Assembly: GCF_000003605.2 (NCBI RefSeq)
Contig: NW_003119425.1
Span: 2,121,142-2,170,026 of the forward strand
Direction of reading: 5' to 3'
DNA: 48,885 nucleotides
Source of the DNA: Saccoglossus kowalevskii
Lineage: Eukaryota > Hemichordata > Enteropneusta > Harrimaniidae
In this document: piece after piece, positions 1 through 13,100 of the stretch
How positions within the stretch are numbered: the stretch's first letter is position 1
How the letters are laid out: every line of letters starts with the position of its first letter
Notes under the pieces: model-generated
Database searches by the model: none
What the model saw: the letters and a program-made list of their open reading frames with translations, nothing else
Told to the model about the DNA's origin: nothing
Position numbers and translations under genes: made by a program

Positions 1-850
1 AATGCATCAAAATCACGTATTTTCACAATTCCAGAACCGGATCTCAGTCATGCATGGATGGATTTGTCAGATTTAGCACAATGTGTTGTACATATGCAGG
101 TGCATTTCGGTCATGATCTGCTTTGAATGTATATGTCACTCAAATATGAACGGAACGGGGACGTGTCATTGACAATGACTTGTTAATTTTTAGCTTTTGA
201 TATTTCAAGTAGTAATCATCACATTTCAATGACACTTGGTACATAGATGTCATAGGACACTGCACATACCTGATAGTTTTTAGGGTAATATGAGTACATA
301 TTAATTACCTAATTTGCATAATTAATTAATTTTCAGCTTTTGGTATATCAAGTAGTAATCATATTTCAATGAGACTTGCTACATAGATCTTCTAGGATTA
401 TGCAGTTTTTAATTGGATATTAATTACCTAATTTGCATAATGTTCCACTGATATATAAAGAACCACAAATTGGATTTTAATGAAACTTTTAAAGAGAACT
501 ATGCAGAAACCCAATTTGTTTTTGGTAAATATTTATGCTTATTAATCACCTAATTAACATAATTAACACTGATATCTCAATTACTGATCATCACATTTGA
601 ATAAAATTTGGTACATAAATGCTCTAGGACAATGGACAGGCCTGATTAATTTTGATTAATATTAATTCTATAATTAGCATAGTAATTCATAATTTTTTTG
701 TTTTGTTCTGTACTGTTCATATTAGTTACCTGATTTACATAATTAGTTTTCAGCTTTTCCATCCATATCTCATGTACAAGTAATTTTTAATGTGTCTTCA
801 ATACTCTCAGCACACGGGAGTTCTTTCTAAGCTTTCTTTGATTTTGATTT
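1..850 (-). repeat. Tandem-repeat-bearing dispersed element, copy 1 (reversed, cut by window edge)
   Basis: Degenerate units of roughly 120-150 bp repeat the phrases 'taattacctaatttgcataatt', 'cagcttttg.tatatcaagtag' and 'tcaatgaaacttggtacatag'. The edge at 805-845 is the reverse complement of the start of the copies at 14930 and 44424. No ORF of transposon type is seen. Confidence 0.75.
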
Positions 851-853
851 TTT

Positions 854-889
854 AGTTCCCGTTCAGGCGAAGCCTGAAAGGGGAGTACT
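854..889. repeat. Hairpin next to the dispersed element
   Basis: TTCAGGC-GAA-GCCTGAA (862-878) is a perfect 7-bp stem with a 3-nt loop, extended by imperfect pairing of TCCC with GGGGA. The loop-proximal GGCGAAGCC resembles (in reverse) the TGC-TTC-GCA of the hairpin at 16028. Confidence 0.6.
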
Positions 890-892
890 AGT

Positions 893-1310
893 TTTACTTT
901 CTTTCTCCTTTTCAAGTTATCTCTAGCATTTTCTCAGAGACTCTGCAGCAGATGTCAATGAAACTTGGCAGGTTGATGAACAAGTCTGTGTTGCATATGC
1001 ACGTAATTTTTTTTTCCAAATCTGAATATCCTAAGTGGGTCTTTTTTAAGATTTTCATCCAAAATTACCTCTCTCTACTACACTGACAGAGCAACTGAGC
1101 ATGCTCAGGATAATTGATTCTGTTAAATTCAAATTCATGAATTCCTGATTTCTGATTCACAAGTTTTACCAAATGTATTCAATCGGTAGTGTATAGTTTT
1201 CAGAACTCAGAACCAATATTGCAGAACCTCAGAACCCAATTTCAAAATAGCTCCCTTATCATCGGAAATCATCTTTTAAGGTTAATATTAATATGACCAC
1301 ACCCTACCCC
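893..1310. other. No gene recognised
   Basis: AT-rich sequence between the dispersed element and the 135-bp array. It has scattered similarity to the phrase 'tcaatgaaacttggcag' of the element family but no coding or RNA feature that I can support. Confidence 0.6.
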
Positions 1311-2566
1311 AAAACATATGCAAATTAGCTAAATCCAGTTATTTCCTTTGATCTTAGCAACCATTGAGCTGATTTCATTCATACTTGGTATGATTACACC
1401 TTGACACGAGTAGATGTGCTTCTGACAGTAATGGCCACGCCCTCCCAAAAATATGCAAATTAGATCAATGCAGTTATTTGCTGCTTTCTCTACCACCACC
1501 GTGTCGATTTCATTCATATTTGGTAGGATTACACCTTGACATGAGTAAATGTGCTTCTGACAGTAATGACCACACCCTCCTAAAAATATGCAAATTAGAT
1601 CAATGCAGTTTTTTGCTCTTATCCCGGCAACCATTGGGCCAATTTAGTTAATATGTGGTGGGATCACACCTTGAAATGAGTAGATGTGCTTCTGACAGTA
1701 ATGACCACACCCTCCCAAAAATATGCAAATTAGATCAATGCAGTTATTTGCTGCTACAAATGTATCTCTACCACCTCCGTGTCGATTTTATTCATATTTG
1801 GTATGATTACACCTTGACACGAGTAGATGTGCTTTTGGCAATAAAGACCACACCCTTCCAAAAATATGCAAATTAGATCAATGCAGTTATATGCTCTTAT
1901 CCCAGCAAACATTGGACCAATTTAGTTCATATGTGGTAGGATCACACTTTGAAATGAGTAGATGTGCTTTTGGCAGTAATGACCACGTCCTCCCAAAAAT
2001 ATGCAAATTAGATCAATGCAGTTATTTGCTGCTATCTCTACCACCACAGTGTCGACTTTTTATTCATATTTGGTATGATTACACCTTGACACGAGTAGAT
2101 GTGCTTTTGGCAATAATGACTACACCCTTCCAAAAATATGCAAATTAGATCAATGCAGTTATATGCTCTTATCCCAGCAAACATTGGGCCAATTTAGTTC
2201 ATATGTGGTAGGATCACACCTTGGAACAAGTAGATGTGCTTTTGGCAATAATGACCACACCCTTCCAAAAATATGCAAATTAGATCAATGCAGTTATATG
2301 CTCTTATCCCAGCAAACATTGGGCCAATTTAGTTCATATGTGGTAGGATCAGACCTTGAAATGAGTAGATGTGCTTTTGGCAGTAATGACCACGTCCTCC
2401 CAAAAATATGCAAATTTGATCAATGCAGTTATTTGCTGCTATCTCTACCACCACAGTGTCGATTTTTTATTCATATTTGGTATGATTACACCTTGACACG
2501 AGTAGATGTGCTTTTGGCAATAATGACCACACCCTTCCAAAAATATGCAAACAATGCAGTTATTTG
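1310..2566. repeat. Tandem array, about 135-bp unit, roughly nine copies
   Basis: The phrase ATATGCAAATTAGATCAATG recurs at about 1451, 1586, 1721, 1864, 1998, 2136, 2269, 2405 and (degenerate) 2541. Each unit also carries 'ttcatatttggtaggatta' and 'gagtagatgtgctt'. Two sub-types alternate ('gctgctatctctaccacc' and 'gctcttatcccagcaaac'), so the true repeat may be a dimer. Short open frames inside are repeat artefacts. Confidence 0.9.
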
Positions 2567-3930
2567 AACTTTGATTTGACCCAGGTCCTGGTCATGTACA
2601 TCAAGGTTCACTCAGATTTATGAATGCAAATTTCTTAAGTATACATGTATGACAAATAGTTTTGTTGCACTTAGTAGATTCTGAACATGGGTCAGTGGAA
2701 GTTTTTAGTTGTCAGAAATAATCAAATAACGGGGACTGTGACATTCATGTCTTGTTATTTCTGATTTTATCAACCTTCCAGTACACTTTGCCAATTTTTC
2801 TACATTTTATACTTTCCAGACATTTCTAATTTACTGTTCAAATTTACCAACTTCTCTCCCTTCCAGCAAACTTTTCCGAATTTATGAACAGCATTTCTTA
2901 TTCTGTACTGTTTTTGACATTCAAGACAGCCTCCTTGATTTGCCACGCAAATTAACGACTTTCCAGACAACTTCAACTGTGGTCTTGCAACTTGTAAGAA
3001 TGCATTAATGGAATGTAGTAAATTAAATTGGATGGATGGATGGATGCATCACAGAACACACACATTATCCAGCTATACATACAAGATTTTCATTGCATAT
3101 CTGACTTCTCCATCTTATTAATCCTCGACATTACTTGCATAATGTTCATCTCACTAAACAAATCAATCCCGAAAAGTCTGAGGCAGAGAGTATGTGTGTT
3201 TGGGAAGTGACAGTCAGCAAATTTTTCCATGGGTTTCATTTGTTTCAAATATTAGAATCAACTCATTCACTTGGTGAATACATGTAGCGAGTTGCACAAT
3301 GACTAATCTGTGCAGGTAGCAAGCAATTTAACATAAGGAAGTAGATGGTCATGATTCATTAGAGAGATCTATAAACATGGAGTGTTTGGTTCATCATATT
3401 GTTGATCAATAAAGTATCCCTTACACTAGTAATGTGTAGATAAGAAAGCCATCAGACATCTGTATTATGGTATGTTTGAGCAGTTTGTGTCATTATATGT
3501 AATTCAAAATTTGGAATAGTTAAATGGTCAACCAATTTATTGACCATTCCTTTCTAGAGCAGCTGTTGCAAATGGGTTGTAAAACGGGACTTGTGACAAT
3601 CCTGCAAAAACATCATACAAAGAGTTGTAATTGGTTTGCCAAAGCCACAATCACCTAAAACCGTAATACAATGATATACTGAAGATGAAAATGCTGCTGA
3701 AGGAAAGAAAGATGGCAAAGACTATATTGCAGATAGTATGTTACAATATTCACAATAACGATACTGGCTGTCAGGTAATCCCTTTAAACATTGGTACAAC
3801 CTATATCTAAGCTTTCAGGCAATATATAGGTTGTTACAGTAGAATGCTTAGTGTTTAAGTTCAATGTGTTTACCCGTTACAAACTTAAATCATTACAATT
3901 CCTACAGTATCTTGTATCTCAAAGTAAAAA
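2567..3930. other. Intergenic stretch, nothing recognised
   Basis: It lies downstream of the giant gene's 3' end. There is a short (ATGG)n-like run at 3031-3047. One 60-codon open frame on the plus strand (3028-3210) has no recognisable domain and is probably chance. No neighbouring gene is visible. Confidence 0.6.
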
Positions 3931-3940
3931 CACAAAGCAG

Positions 3941-3976
3941 TTTATTATTGTGAAATAACTGTAAAATCCATTTATT
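3941..3976 (-). promoter_or_regulatory. Candidate poly(A) signals and 3' UTR end
   Basis: On the minus strand AATAAA occurs at 3971-3976 and again at 3941-3946, about 135 and 165 nt after the stop codon at 4110-4112. Either could end the transcript. The 3' UTR would then run from 4109 to about 3920-3955. Confidence 0.6.
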
Positions 3977-4109
3977 ATTCCCGCATCATTTATCCCTGAG
4001 ATAACCCATCTGTTTACACTCAGCAAGGAAATTTCTTCTTAATAAAATCAAAAGAAAAAAAACTTAAAAAAAATAATAACTTCAGTTTGGTAGTTTTGGT
4101 TGGCATCAT

Positions 4110-4124
4110 TTACTCATCCCAGTC
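4110..4124 (-). CDS. E44: terminal coding exon, DWDE-stop
   Basis: A very strong acceptor (a run of about twelve T then CAG) opens GAC TGG GAT GAG TAA in phase 0, matching the phase 0 end of E43, so the protein ends ...KCQDWDE. If E43's donor were not used, reading on would give a stop after seven further residues, so the C-terminus changes little either way. Confidence 0.8.
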   Translation of the reverse strand, partial: DWDE

Positions 4125-7100
4125 CTGAAAAAAAAAAAAGAGCATGATTTCACAATTGTTACACATATGGTAGCTATGATAGATCACTGGGAAAAGTATT
4201 GTTCAACACTTTATATGATACGAGTCAATGTAAATGACAACATTTTGTAGCAGTGAAAATAGTTTGGAATCCTGTGACATGTGGAGTCAGTGACTTTTTA
4301 CGACTGCCATTAAATCCTGAAATTTCTAGCAGTGAGAATTACAAAATTTACAGTATTAGAAATTGAAATCTGTCAGACCAGCAACCACAAAAGTATAATT
4401 CTGTCTGTGGAATTCAGAGATGATGCAAACATACCTGACATTTGACTTGTTTACCCCAGAGATCATAGAAGACTCTCTCACATCCAGCACAATCATTTGG
4501 TATGCAGACGGCTAAGGGATTACTGCGACATATTGGCATCGCTTCACATGGATCATAAGGACACTTTTCTATGGTTTGACCACTCGGACATGCTGCTACT
4601 GTGAATGAAGGTACAAACGTGTTATTTTACATTTACAGATTGATCAAAAAATGCATTATATCACAGACCAATGATGGACACTGCATGATATTAATGGGCA
4701 AAGATAGTCACTGCATGAAAGTTCATGACAGAGATGACGTGCAGTCTGTGATTAAAACTCACTTTGTTCTGTCCCAGTATGGGTTGTTGTTGTTGTTGTT
4801 GTTGTTGCTGCTAAAGTCTGTCTCTCTTGATTTGTCGTACATGCCTTCAAAGTACAAACCCATGCACCTCCCATACATGTGCTAAAATAATAAACAACAA
4901 GAAATATATTTAGTAAACCAAGTGAATGTATACTAACATTGTTCAAACTAAAAGTACTTGATAGTCATTGAATCTCAGAGACAGAAGTGTATCACAATAA
5001 ACGAAAAATTGGCCTGTTGCTAAATGGTTTTCATTAAAAAAAACAAAACATATATGGGAGTAGAGTAGTGTATAACACCATTATATATTAGTAACAGATT
5101 TCCACTGAAAATTTATCAGATTTGTGCAGTATCACAAAGCATCATTGAAATCTGATGATTGGTACTTGAAATATTTGTAGAGCAGACACGCATATGAACT
5201 AAATTGTTAAGCCCCCCCCCCCCTTGTGCGCCTGGAAACGTAATCAAACACAAATCTCATACGCTTCAGGCAATAATATGTTGAACAAATATACTGTAAA
5301 ACACATTGAAATAGCTACATGCCATTTTAGCGAATTTGACTCCATACATGAATTATTAAACTAAATCTTAATTTAGCTAAAATGCCAACAATCTCATTGT
5401 GAGAATATACTTTATTCTCAATTGACATTCTAGCTAAAAAGACGTGTTTTACAGTATACTGGATAACCAAACAGACCACAATATTTCAACTAATTTCCAG
5501 ATTTAGATTTAGTGATTTCCACCAAGACCTTACCCAGTTTCAATTTGTTAGATTAGCAGTTCTTTAGGGACGATGTCAAAAGATCGATGTCGGATAAAAA
5601 AACTCAATTTTTTACTTTTTTCCTGAACCCCCCCCCCCCCACTGAAACGTCAGACTACATTCACTATTAAGTACAAATTGATAATCGGACAGTAGTATGG
5701 CATAGCGGTTGGTTGTAATAATGAAGAGGAATATACGCATATGCAAACTACTTTTCTGGGTTCTGTGCATGCTCTAGGTCCATGCCCTGAAATTGGCCTC
5801 ATTTGACGCACATATTTACACTCGGACCAAACCATTTTCTTTTCATTTTCTGTTATTTTTGTCTATGATTGGATAAAAAAAAAAAAAACTACAAATACTC
5901 CAAGGTTTTTTTAACTTTATTAAAAAATAAAATCGTTTTTGTAGGATGGAAACTTTTTTGAGTTCAAAACCCCCCACCCCCAATTTACAGCAAATAAGTT
6001 TTTTATCCGACATCGATATTTTGACGTCGTCCCTTAGATATCGGTAGTAAACAGATACATACATGTATACCTGTATCTCCAAAAGATGCATCTCAAAACT
6101 AGGTGAGGGAAAATTTTGAGTTTTTAATGATCTACCCCTTACTAAAACAAGTAACCTCATGGTTTAAATATTTTCAATGGTTTGTAAAGTGTCTTCCTCA
6201 AAACAAAGTTGATAATGTTAATGTTACCACAGTCATGGTAATTTATATAGTTGTTGCTATGGCAATTGCAATTATTATCAGCTTGTTACAAAATATACCA
6301 AGTATCAAAGTAAAAATAACATTTTTGACTGAAAAAAAAAATCATTAAGGTACTAAGTAACTAAAAATAACCCATGTTAACTAAATTTGAACAGTTATAA
6401 TTTATCTTTTTGTAAAAAAAAATAATTTAAATCCGTCAACTTACCAAGTATTACAATCATTTCTTTTTGTTGAGCCGTCTTTCTGTCGTCTGCCATTTTC
6501 GTAACAAACATCTAAAAATTATGAACAGAATACAAATTTGAGACATTGCACGAGATGGATGTGTAAGATGGAAAGTCATAAATGTATTAATTTTTCATTG
6601 ATGTGTGCTTACAAATAATCTTAAGTACTCTACAAGAAACAGAGTTTTTCCACGTCTATTTTTTCTTATCTTCCAAAAACAACCGAGAGGTTACTGTTAC
6701 TGGTAAATGTAAAATTGAAGCTTGCTGAAAATAATTCTCGGCATTGAGATTGACACAATTTTATGATGCTATTGCATTCATTATGGAAATTTGATGTTAA
6801 ATTTTATCAAGCCCTCACCCCACAAAACATCGTGCATATAAAAACTTGTACAAACAAAATTTAACAAAATTGGCCAAAATAAAATTATAATGTGTAAATA
6901 TGAATGCAAAGCCCAAACATGCTTGAAAAATGATTGATGATGTTTTGACAATAATAGCTACTAGTCAAATAAAGGTCATTGAATGAAAAAAATCAACATG
7001 TATATGTATGCTAGTATGTGTCAAAGCTCAAGTCTGTATTTTGGACTTTGACCAATGGAGACTACCGTAATGAGAAATACTTACTTGATTGACATCTCTT

Positions 7101-10100
7101 CTTTGTACATACAAACTCACCGCCAGGTCGGCACCAACTAGAAATAGTCAAATGACGAAAAACTTAAATTAATTCAATCTTGTTCGAAAGTAGCACCCAC
7201 GGGCATGACAAACATTATTCTTTCCCTCTGATGTATTAGAGGCAGTGTGCCACTAACACAAAGAGATTTCCTGTGACTACTTGTGTTAATTCACTGGCAT
7301 GCATTGATTGTACATTGATAAAGAGATCTTGAAAAGCATCCTACTATAGTTATTTAATGTGTAATTTGATAAAATAAAAATTCACGTTTTATGAACAAAT
7401 AAATGTGAAAACGCAGGAAATCAGGGATCTAAAATTTTTGTTTGTGACTTAAGTAACCTATACAGTCAAATACAATTTTATTTTTTCTAAAAAGCCAACC
7501 TATCCAGCAGTCAACAAACTGATTTTTGAAATTCCATTTCGACTTTGGATCCTTGCAAAATCAGTTCTGTTAGAGGGACACGGACTGGAGGTTACCTAAA
7601 CGTGAAACCAAAGTGATATTTACCATTTGTTGCATCTTCTATACAGTCGTTCTCCTCTCTCGTATCCTTTGCCTTTATCGTCATAGCAATCATAGTCTTT
7701 TTCTACTATCTCCACTGGTGACTTTGCTAATGGGAAAATGAACAATGTGGGATTAATATTTATTTATTCTTAAAAAAAAAACAAAGAATTTCACCAGATA
7801 GGAAAATTGTATTCAGAATAAAATTAGCTCTTATATTTCTGTATCTTGCATACAATGCACCTCCAATGTGATCCCCCAACTCCCCTTAAAAAAGCCAATT
7901 TGAAAATTTCATAAGTGATTTTTTTGAGCCTGGCCTAATTGGTCTACAATTTAAGGAACTTGTCATTACTTTTTTTAAATTAAACTTGGTTTATAGGTTT
8001 TGAGCCAGATTAATGTGCATATTATTTTGTCACCTTGCATACTTGCAAAAAAAACAAAATTTCTTTCATTTTACAAAATTTGTGATCAAGATCTGTAGAC
8101 AGTGAGACAATGTCTATCTGGTTTATAGAATATTCAGACATTCAAAATTAAATTGTTGATAACACAGAAATTTGAAAAATAGATAAATTGTGCGAAATGT
8201 AATATCTGCATTTTGGTGGGAAAAAGTTACAACATTCAAACGATAGTACAGAAAAATATAATCAATGTGCAATTCAGAAAAGTGGAAAGCAGACTTATTC
8301 ATAGATATGCAAAATTAAATATTTGAAAATTTTTTGGGTTATTGGCAAAAATTGCATAGAATAGAATATATAGAATATTCATAATGAGTGTATTGTTCTT
8401 ATGTAAAACACTTAAAAATGTGAAGAACGCAAGATTGACAAATATAGAATGGAAAGACTGAAATGTGTGTGAGATTTCAATTGTGTAAAAATTTGCATAT
8501 TACCAGTATTCCTGAACGAATAAAAAAAATTAAAACATTCATCTATCTGTCTCTAATTAAATATTTTAAGAAAGAACATACCCCAATCTCACATTTAAAT
8601 GATGGGAAGCAGATATTAATTGTATTGATAACGGAAGTGCGAAAACTTACGAGTTATTCGAGGAGTACAATCTGGTCTGCCCCGAGTCTCAGTACCGGGA
8701 ATTTCTGCACCAGTTTTGGGGTCAACACAGAAGCAGTATCCCAATCCAACATGACATTGTATAGGAGAGTAGGTGCCTTCCACTTCACACCATGGACGCA
8801 CAGCGCCAGCGTGGATTTTACTAGATCTGTCATACAGTGATTGTGCAGTGTGGCAGTCCTTGGAAGTAGTAGCTAGAAGAATAAAAAGACAGATCAGTTT
8901 CGGAAAACGACAACCTAACACAAACAAGCTTCCCTCATCGTAGCAACACTGCCATGAGTGCCATGATGTTATCCACTAAATCTCAAATGTTGTACTCACT
9001 TATAGCAATGATTTAATGGTGGGATAATCAATCATTATGATAATTATAGAGGAATAAAATCAATTATATATTGATGTGAGAACTGCAGGTCCTAATTGTA
9101 ATTTCATAGAATTGTATCTTTACTCGGTAGACAATTAGTTTTACATATAGTATGCTATTGCCCTCATTCAGTCGTACACTACAATGTATATCTTATACAC
9201 TATATACTTTTACAGTATATTGATATGCTATTGCCCTCATTTAGTCAGTCACAGTATATTGGTATGATAGTGCCCTCATTCAGCCAGTCACTATAGCTTC
9301 ACTCGTATAGTATATTGGTATGCTATTGCCCTCATTTAGTCTGTTACTATATGCTATATCTTCACTAAAGCTAATGCCCTCCTATATTTACAGTCATGTG
9401 TTCACTCGTATAGTATATTGGTATGCTATTGCCCTCATTTAGTCTGTTACTATATGCTATATCTTCACTAAAGCTAATGCCCTCCTATATTTACAGTCAT
9501 TATGTGTTCACTCGTATAGTATATTGGTATGCTATTGCCCTCATTTAGTCTGTTACTATATGCTAAAGCTAATGCCCTCCTATATTTACAGTCATTATGT
9601 GTTCACTCGTATAGTATATTGGTATGCTATTGCCCTCATTTAGTCTGTTACTATATGCTATATCTTCACTAAAGCTAATGCCCTCCTATATTTACAGTCA
9701 TTATGTGTTCACTCGTATAGTATATTGGTATGCTATTGCCCTCATTTAGTCTGTTACTATATGCTATATCTTCACTAAAGCTAATGCCCTCCTATATTTA
9801 CAGTCAATATGTATTCACTCGTATAGTATATTGGTATGCTATTGCCCTCATTTAGTCTGTTACTATATGCTAAAGCTAATGCCCTCCTATATTTACAGTC
9901 AATATGTGTTCACTCGTATAGTATATTGGTATGCTATTGCCCTCATTTAGTCTGTTACTATATGCTATATCTTCACTAAAGCTAATGCCCTCCTATATTT
10001 ACAGTCAATATGTGTTCACTCGTATAGTATATTGGTATGCTATTGCCCTCATTTAGTCTGTTACTATATGCTATATCTTCACTAAAGCTAATGCCCTCCT

Positions 10101-13100
10101 ATATTTACAGTCAATATGTGTTCACTCGTATAGTATATTGGTATTCTATTGCCCTCATTTAGTCTGTTACTATATGCTATATCTTCACTAAAGCTAATGC
10201 CCTCCTATATTTACAGTCAATACGTGTTCACTCGTATAGTATATTGGTATGCTATTGCCCTTATTTAGTCTGTTACTATATGCTATATCTTCACTATTAA
10301 AGCTAATGCCTTCCTTTATTTACAGTCAATATGTGCTCACTCGTAAAGTATATTGGTATGCTATTGCCCTCAGTCATTTTCAGTCAATATGTGTTCACTC
10401 GTAAAGTATATTGGTATGCTATTGCTCTCATTCATTTTCAGTCAATATGTATTCACTCGTAAAGTATATTGCGATTGCTGTGAACAACTTTAATTTTACA
10501 GAGACATAGATATCAACTTTTTTTAATTAATTGTAACTATTTCTAGCAGCAAAAATGGAATATTTGTTTTTGCTAAACATTACTTACTTGGAGCAGGCAC
10601 TGATGTATCTGTAAAGTAAAGAGCATATGTTATAAGAGACGTTGCTGTATGGACTCGTATGGAAGTAAGTTAAAAAAAAAACAATATAATTCTCCAAAAC
10701 ATGGATACAATAGGAAAATCATGATAAGTAATAGACTTTATTTGTATATGGCCATCAAGATTTTATCGAGAGCGAGATATACGTCCAAGCGACTTGTTTT
10801 TATCCCCCTGAATACTGTTCCATTCTCTAACATCAATGCGTCTACTGTTGCCATGGAAACTATGGTGTTTGGAGCAGTAGAGAATCAAACAATATTTGGG
10901 GGCAACACTAATCACATGGTTCTCTCACTCTCACTCTTGAAGGCCATTTGTGAATGAGAACTATTTTTATCCAAACAAGTACTTACAACTAGAGCAGTCT
11001 GGGATACCAATGGTAGTAGTACTGCCAGGGATTGGAGCTCCATCTTTCGTTACGCAGTAACAGTAACCTGCGCTATCATGACACTGTACTGGTGAGAAAC
11101 CGCCGTTAGCGTTACATCTGGGATAGAAACTGCCTGGAATCGGCTGGTATAGCTGCTGTTGAGTTTGACACAATGTTTTCCAGTAGTTGGCTGGCCTTTG
11201 ACTTGTTCTAGCAGCTGTAGAGTTACTTACTGGTAATCAGAACAGATATTGTAATATTTTCAGTTAATCCAGGTGCTTGTCTTTTTATTTCTGTAACTTA
11301 CTATTCACTTCTTTACTGTATTGTTACTTTATGGTTAATAATATGTATTAGCATACATGTAAGTTACCATTATTATGACCAACAGGCTCGAATTTCTTCA
11401 GTTATGAATGTTACAGTAATTGATTACTACTTGTATGTATTAGTATAACTTACCATTACTATGGAATGTATTACTGTAAAATACTTTATTTTAGCTGGAA
11501 TTAATTTTCGCTGAAAAGGCTTTTTGTGTATTTTGTATAGAATTTATTTTCACTGATTTTTGATGAGTTGAATGTAAAAAACAGGAAAAAAGGTATATTC
11601 ATTAGATTTTATTTTCACTGAATCATCTCTTGAAAAAATAGTGAAAATAAATTTCAAGCAAAAATAAAGTATTTTGGTTACTGTAACTACTTAGTAATAC
11701 ATACTTGTATATATTAACAACTTACCATTACCATGGAATGCCCAACATGCTGGTGTTCCTCTTGTGACATGAGTTACTGTCTTTGGTACTACATGGCCGG
11801 CTGGATCAACACAGAAACAATATCCAGTATTTGGGTTGCACTGAAGTGGAGTAAATGTACCATTGGGTTCACAAAATGGAACAAACTTGCCGGGAGTGGC
11901 TAAGGCGGACTTTCTTTGCTGCCAGCATGAAGTGGAACCTATTTAATAAAGAAACATGATAGTGGTGTAAGTAAAGAACAGACATCATACTGTAAAAGGG
12001 TCAATTATTCACTGGGTTTTAATTTTGCTTATTTCGCTGACTAGAAAATGCGCTAAATTAAAACCCAGTGAATATGTAAAATTTAGCATAGAACACATTA
12101 TCTAAATGATAAAACTGTGAATTTAAAACCCTCTGAATACAAATGTATGTCTGAAATGGTAAATCAGCAAAATTTAAACCCAGTAAAAAATTAGTCATTT
12201 GATTAAAATCCAGTCACTTTTAAGATCATTCTCTGATGTACATAAACTTTAACTATATCAGACTAAGTACAGTGTTGCTACACAAGTTGCACCTTTCTGG
12301 ATTTGACAACCAATTATAGACTGCCTCGATCAGTAGACAGTGGCATGATACACAAAATCTCATGTAGATGGAGGGATACACAGGCAACCAGAATTTATAG
12401 TATCTGGAGCCACTATACCGACATAAATCAGATTTAAATCAGACTAACAAAGCTGAAAATTTGAATTCACTTTATGGCAACACATCTCTCCAAGTATAAA
12501 TCCAACTTAGCCAACTACCATCTTGCCAGCCAATGTGAATCAGATGACGACATGCAGTGTCAATATCTGGTCATTTAACCTTTTCACTACCAGTTCCCTC
12601 ACAAATTCACAAAATAATCTCATTTATAGTCTGCACTTTCCTTCAGAATATTGGGACAATAATAGCCAAATTTTTCGTGTAAAAACTGAAAATTGACCCA
12701 AATTTTGAATGTTGGTTCAAAAATTAGAGGAGCATTTCCAAAAATATTGAAGAATATAAGAATAAAAATGTCCAGATTAATTTGGGTGAGAAAGTCTACT
12801 GGTGAAAAGCTTAAGGTTTACATCAGTGGGTCACTACTCACCTGTCGCATTAGCCCAAGTATAGTTGCCAGTAGCGTTAACATTCAGAGTAACTAAAAAA
12901 CAATAGTATATATTATTCCAGTATTCTGAATGACTGATGTACATCATCACTGCACCACTCACTCAAATCACCTAGCTGGCTTAGAAGCATGGGGCATCAT
13001 GTACCTGACAGTAATTTACTACTATTTATGCATAAAAAAAATCAATGGCAACTTATATAACACTAGAATTTTTGGATGCATTTATTCACAACATATTATG

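Noticed and set aside
1655-2567. Three plus-strand frames of 73-134 codons and a minus-strand frame at 1329-1634
   Set aside because: They are inside the 135-bp tandem array and are translations of its units, with no coding evidence.
5843-6160. 105-codon minus-strand frame
   Set aside because: It overlaps the right half of a MITE with 40-bp inverted ends and poly-G/C tracts; no domain, and it does not fit the gene's exon phases.
7121-7137. Shorter version of E40 ending at an internal GTGAGT
   Set aside because: It would keep only 17 nt and lose the last two cysteines of the first pacifastin domain. The longer exon to GTAAGT fits both phase and domain.
11448-11467. Possible extra micro-exon between E35 and E36 (acceptor TTTACAG, donor GTAAGT)
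   Set aside because: It would be 20 nt, so it cannot be phase 1 at both ends and would shift the frame. The acceptor is part of a MITE end and the donor is an echo of the E35 donor.
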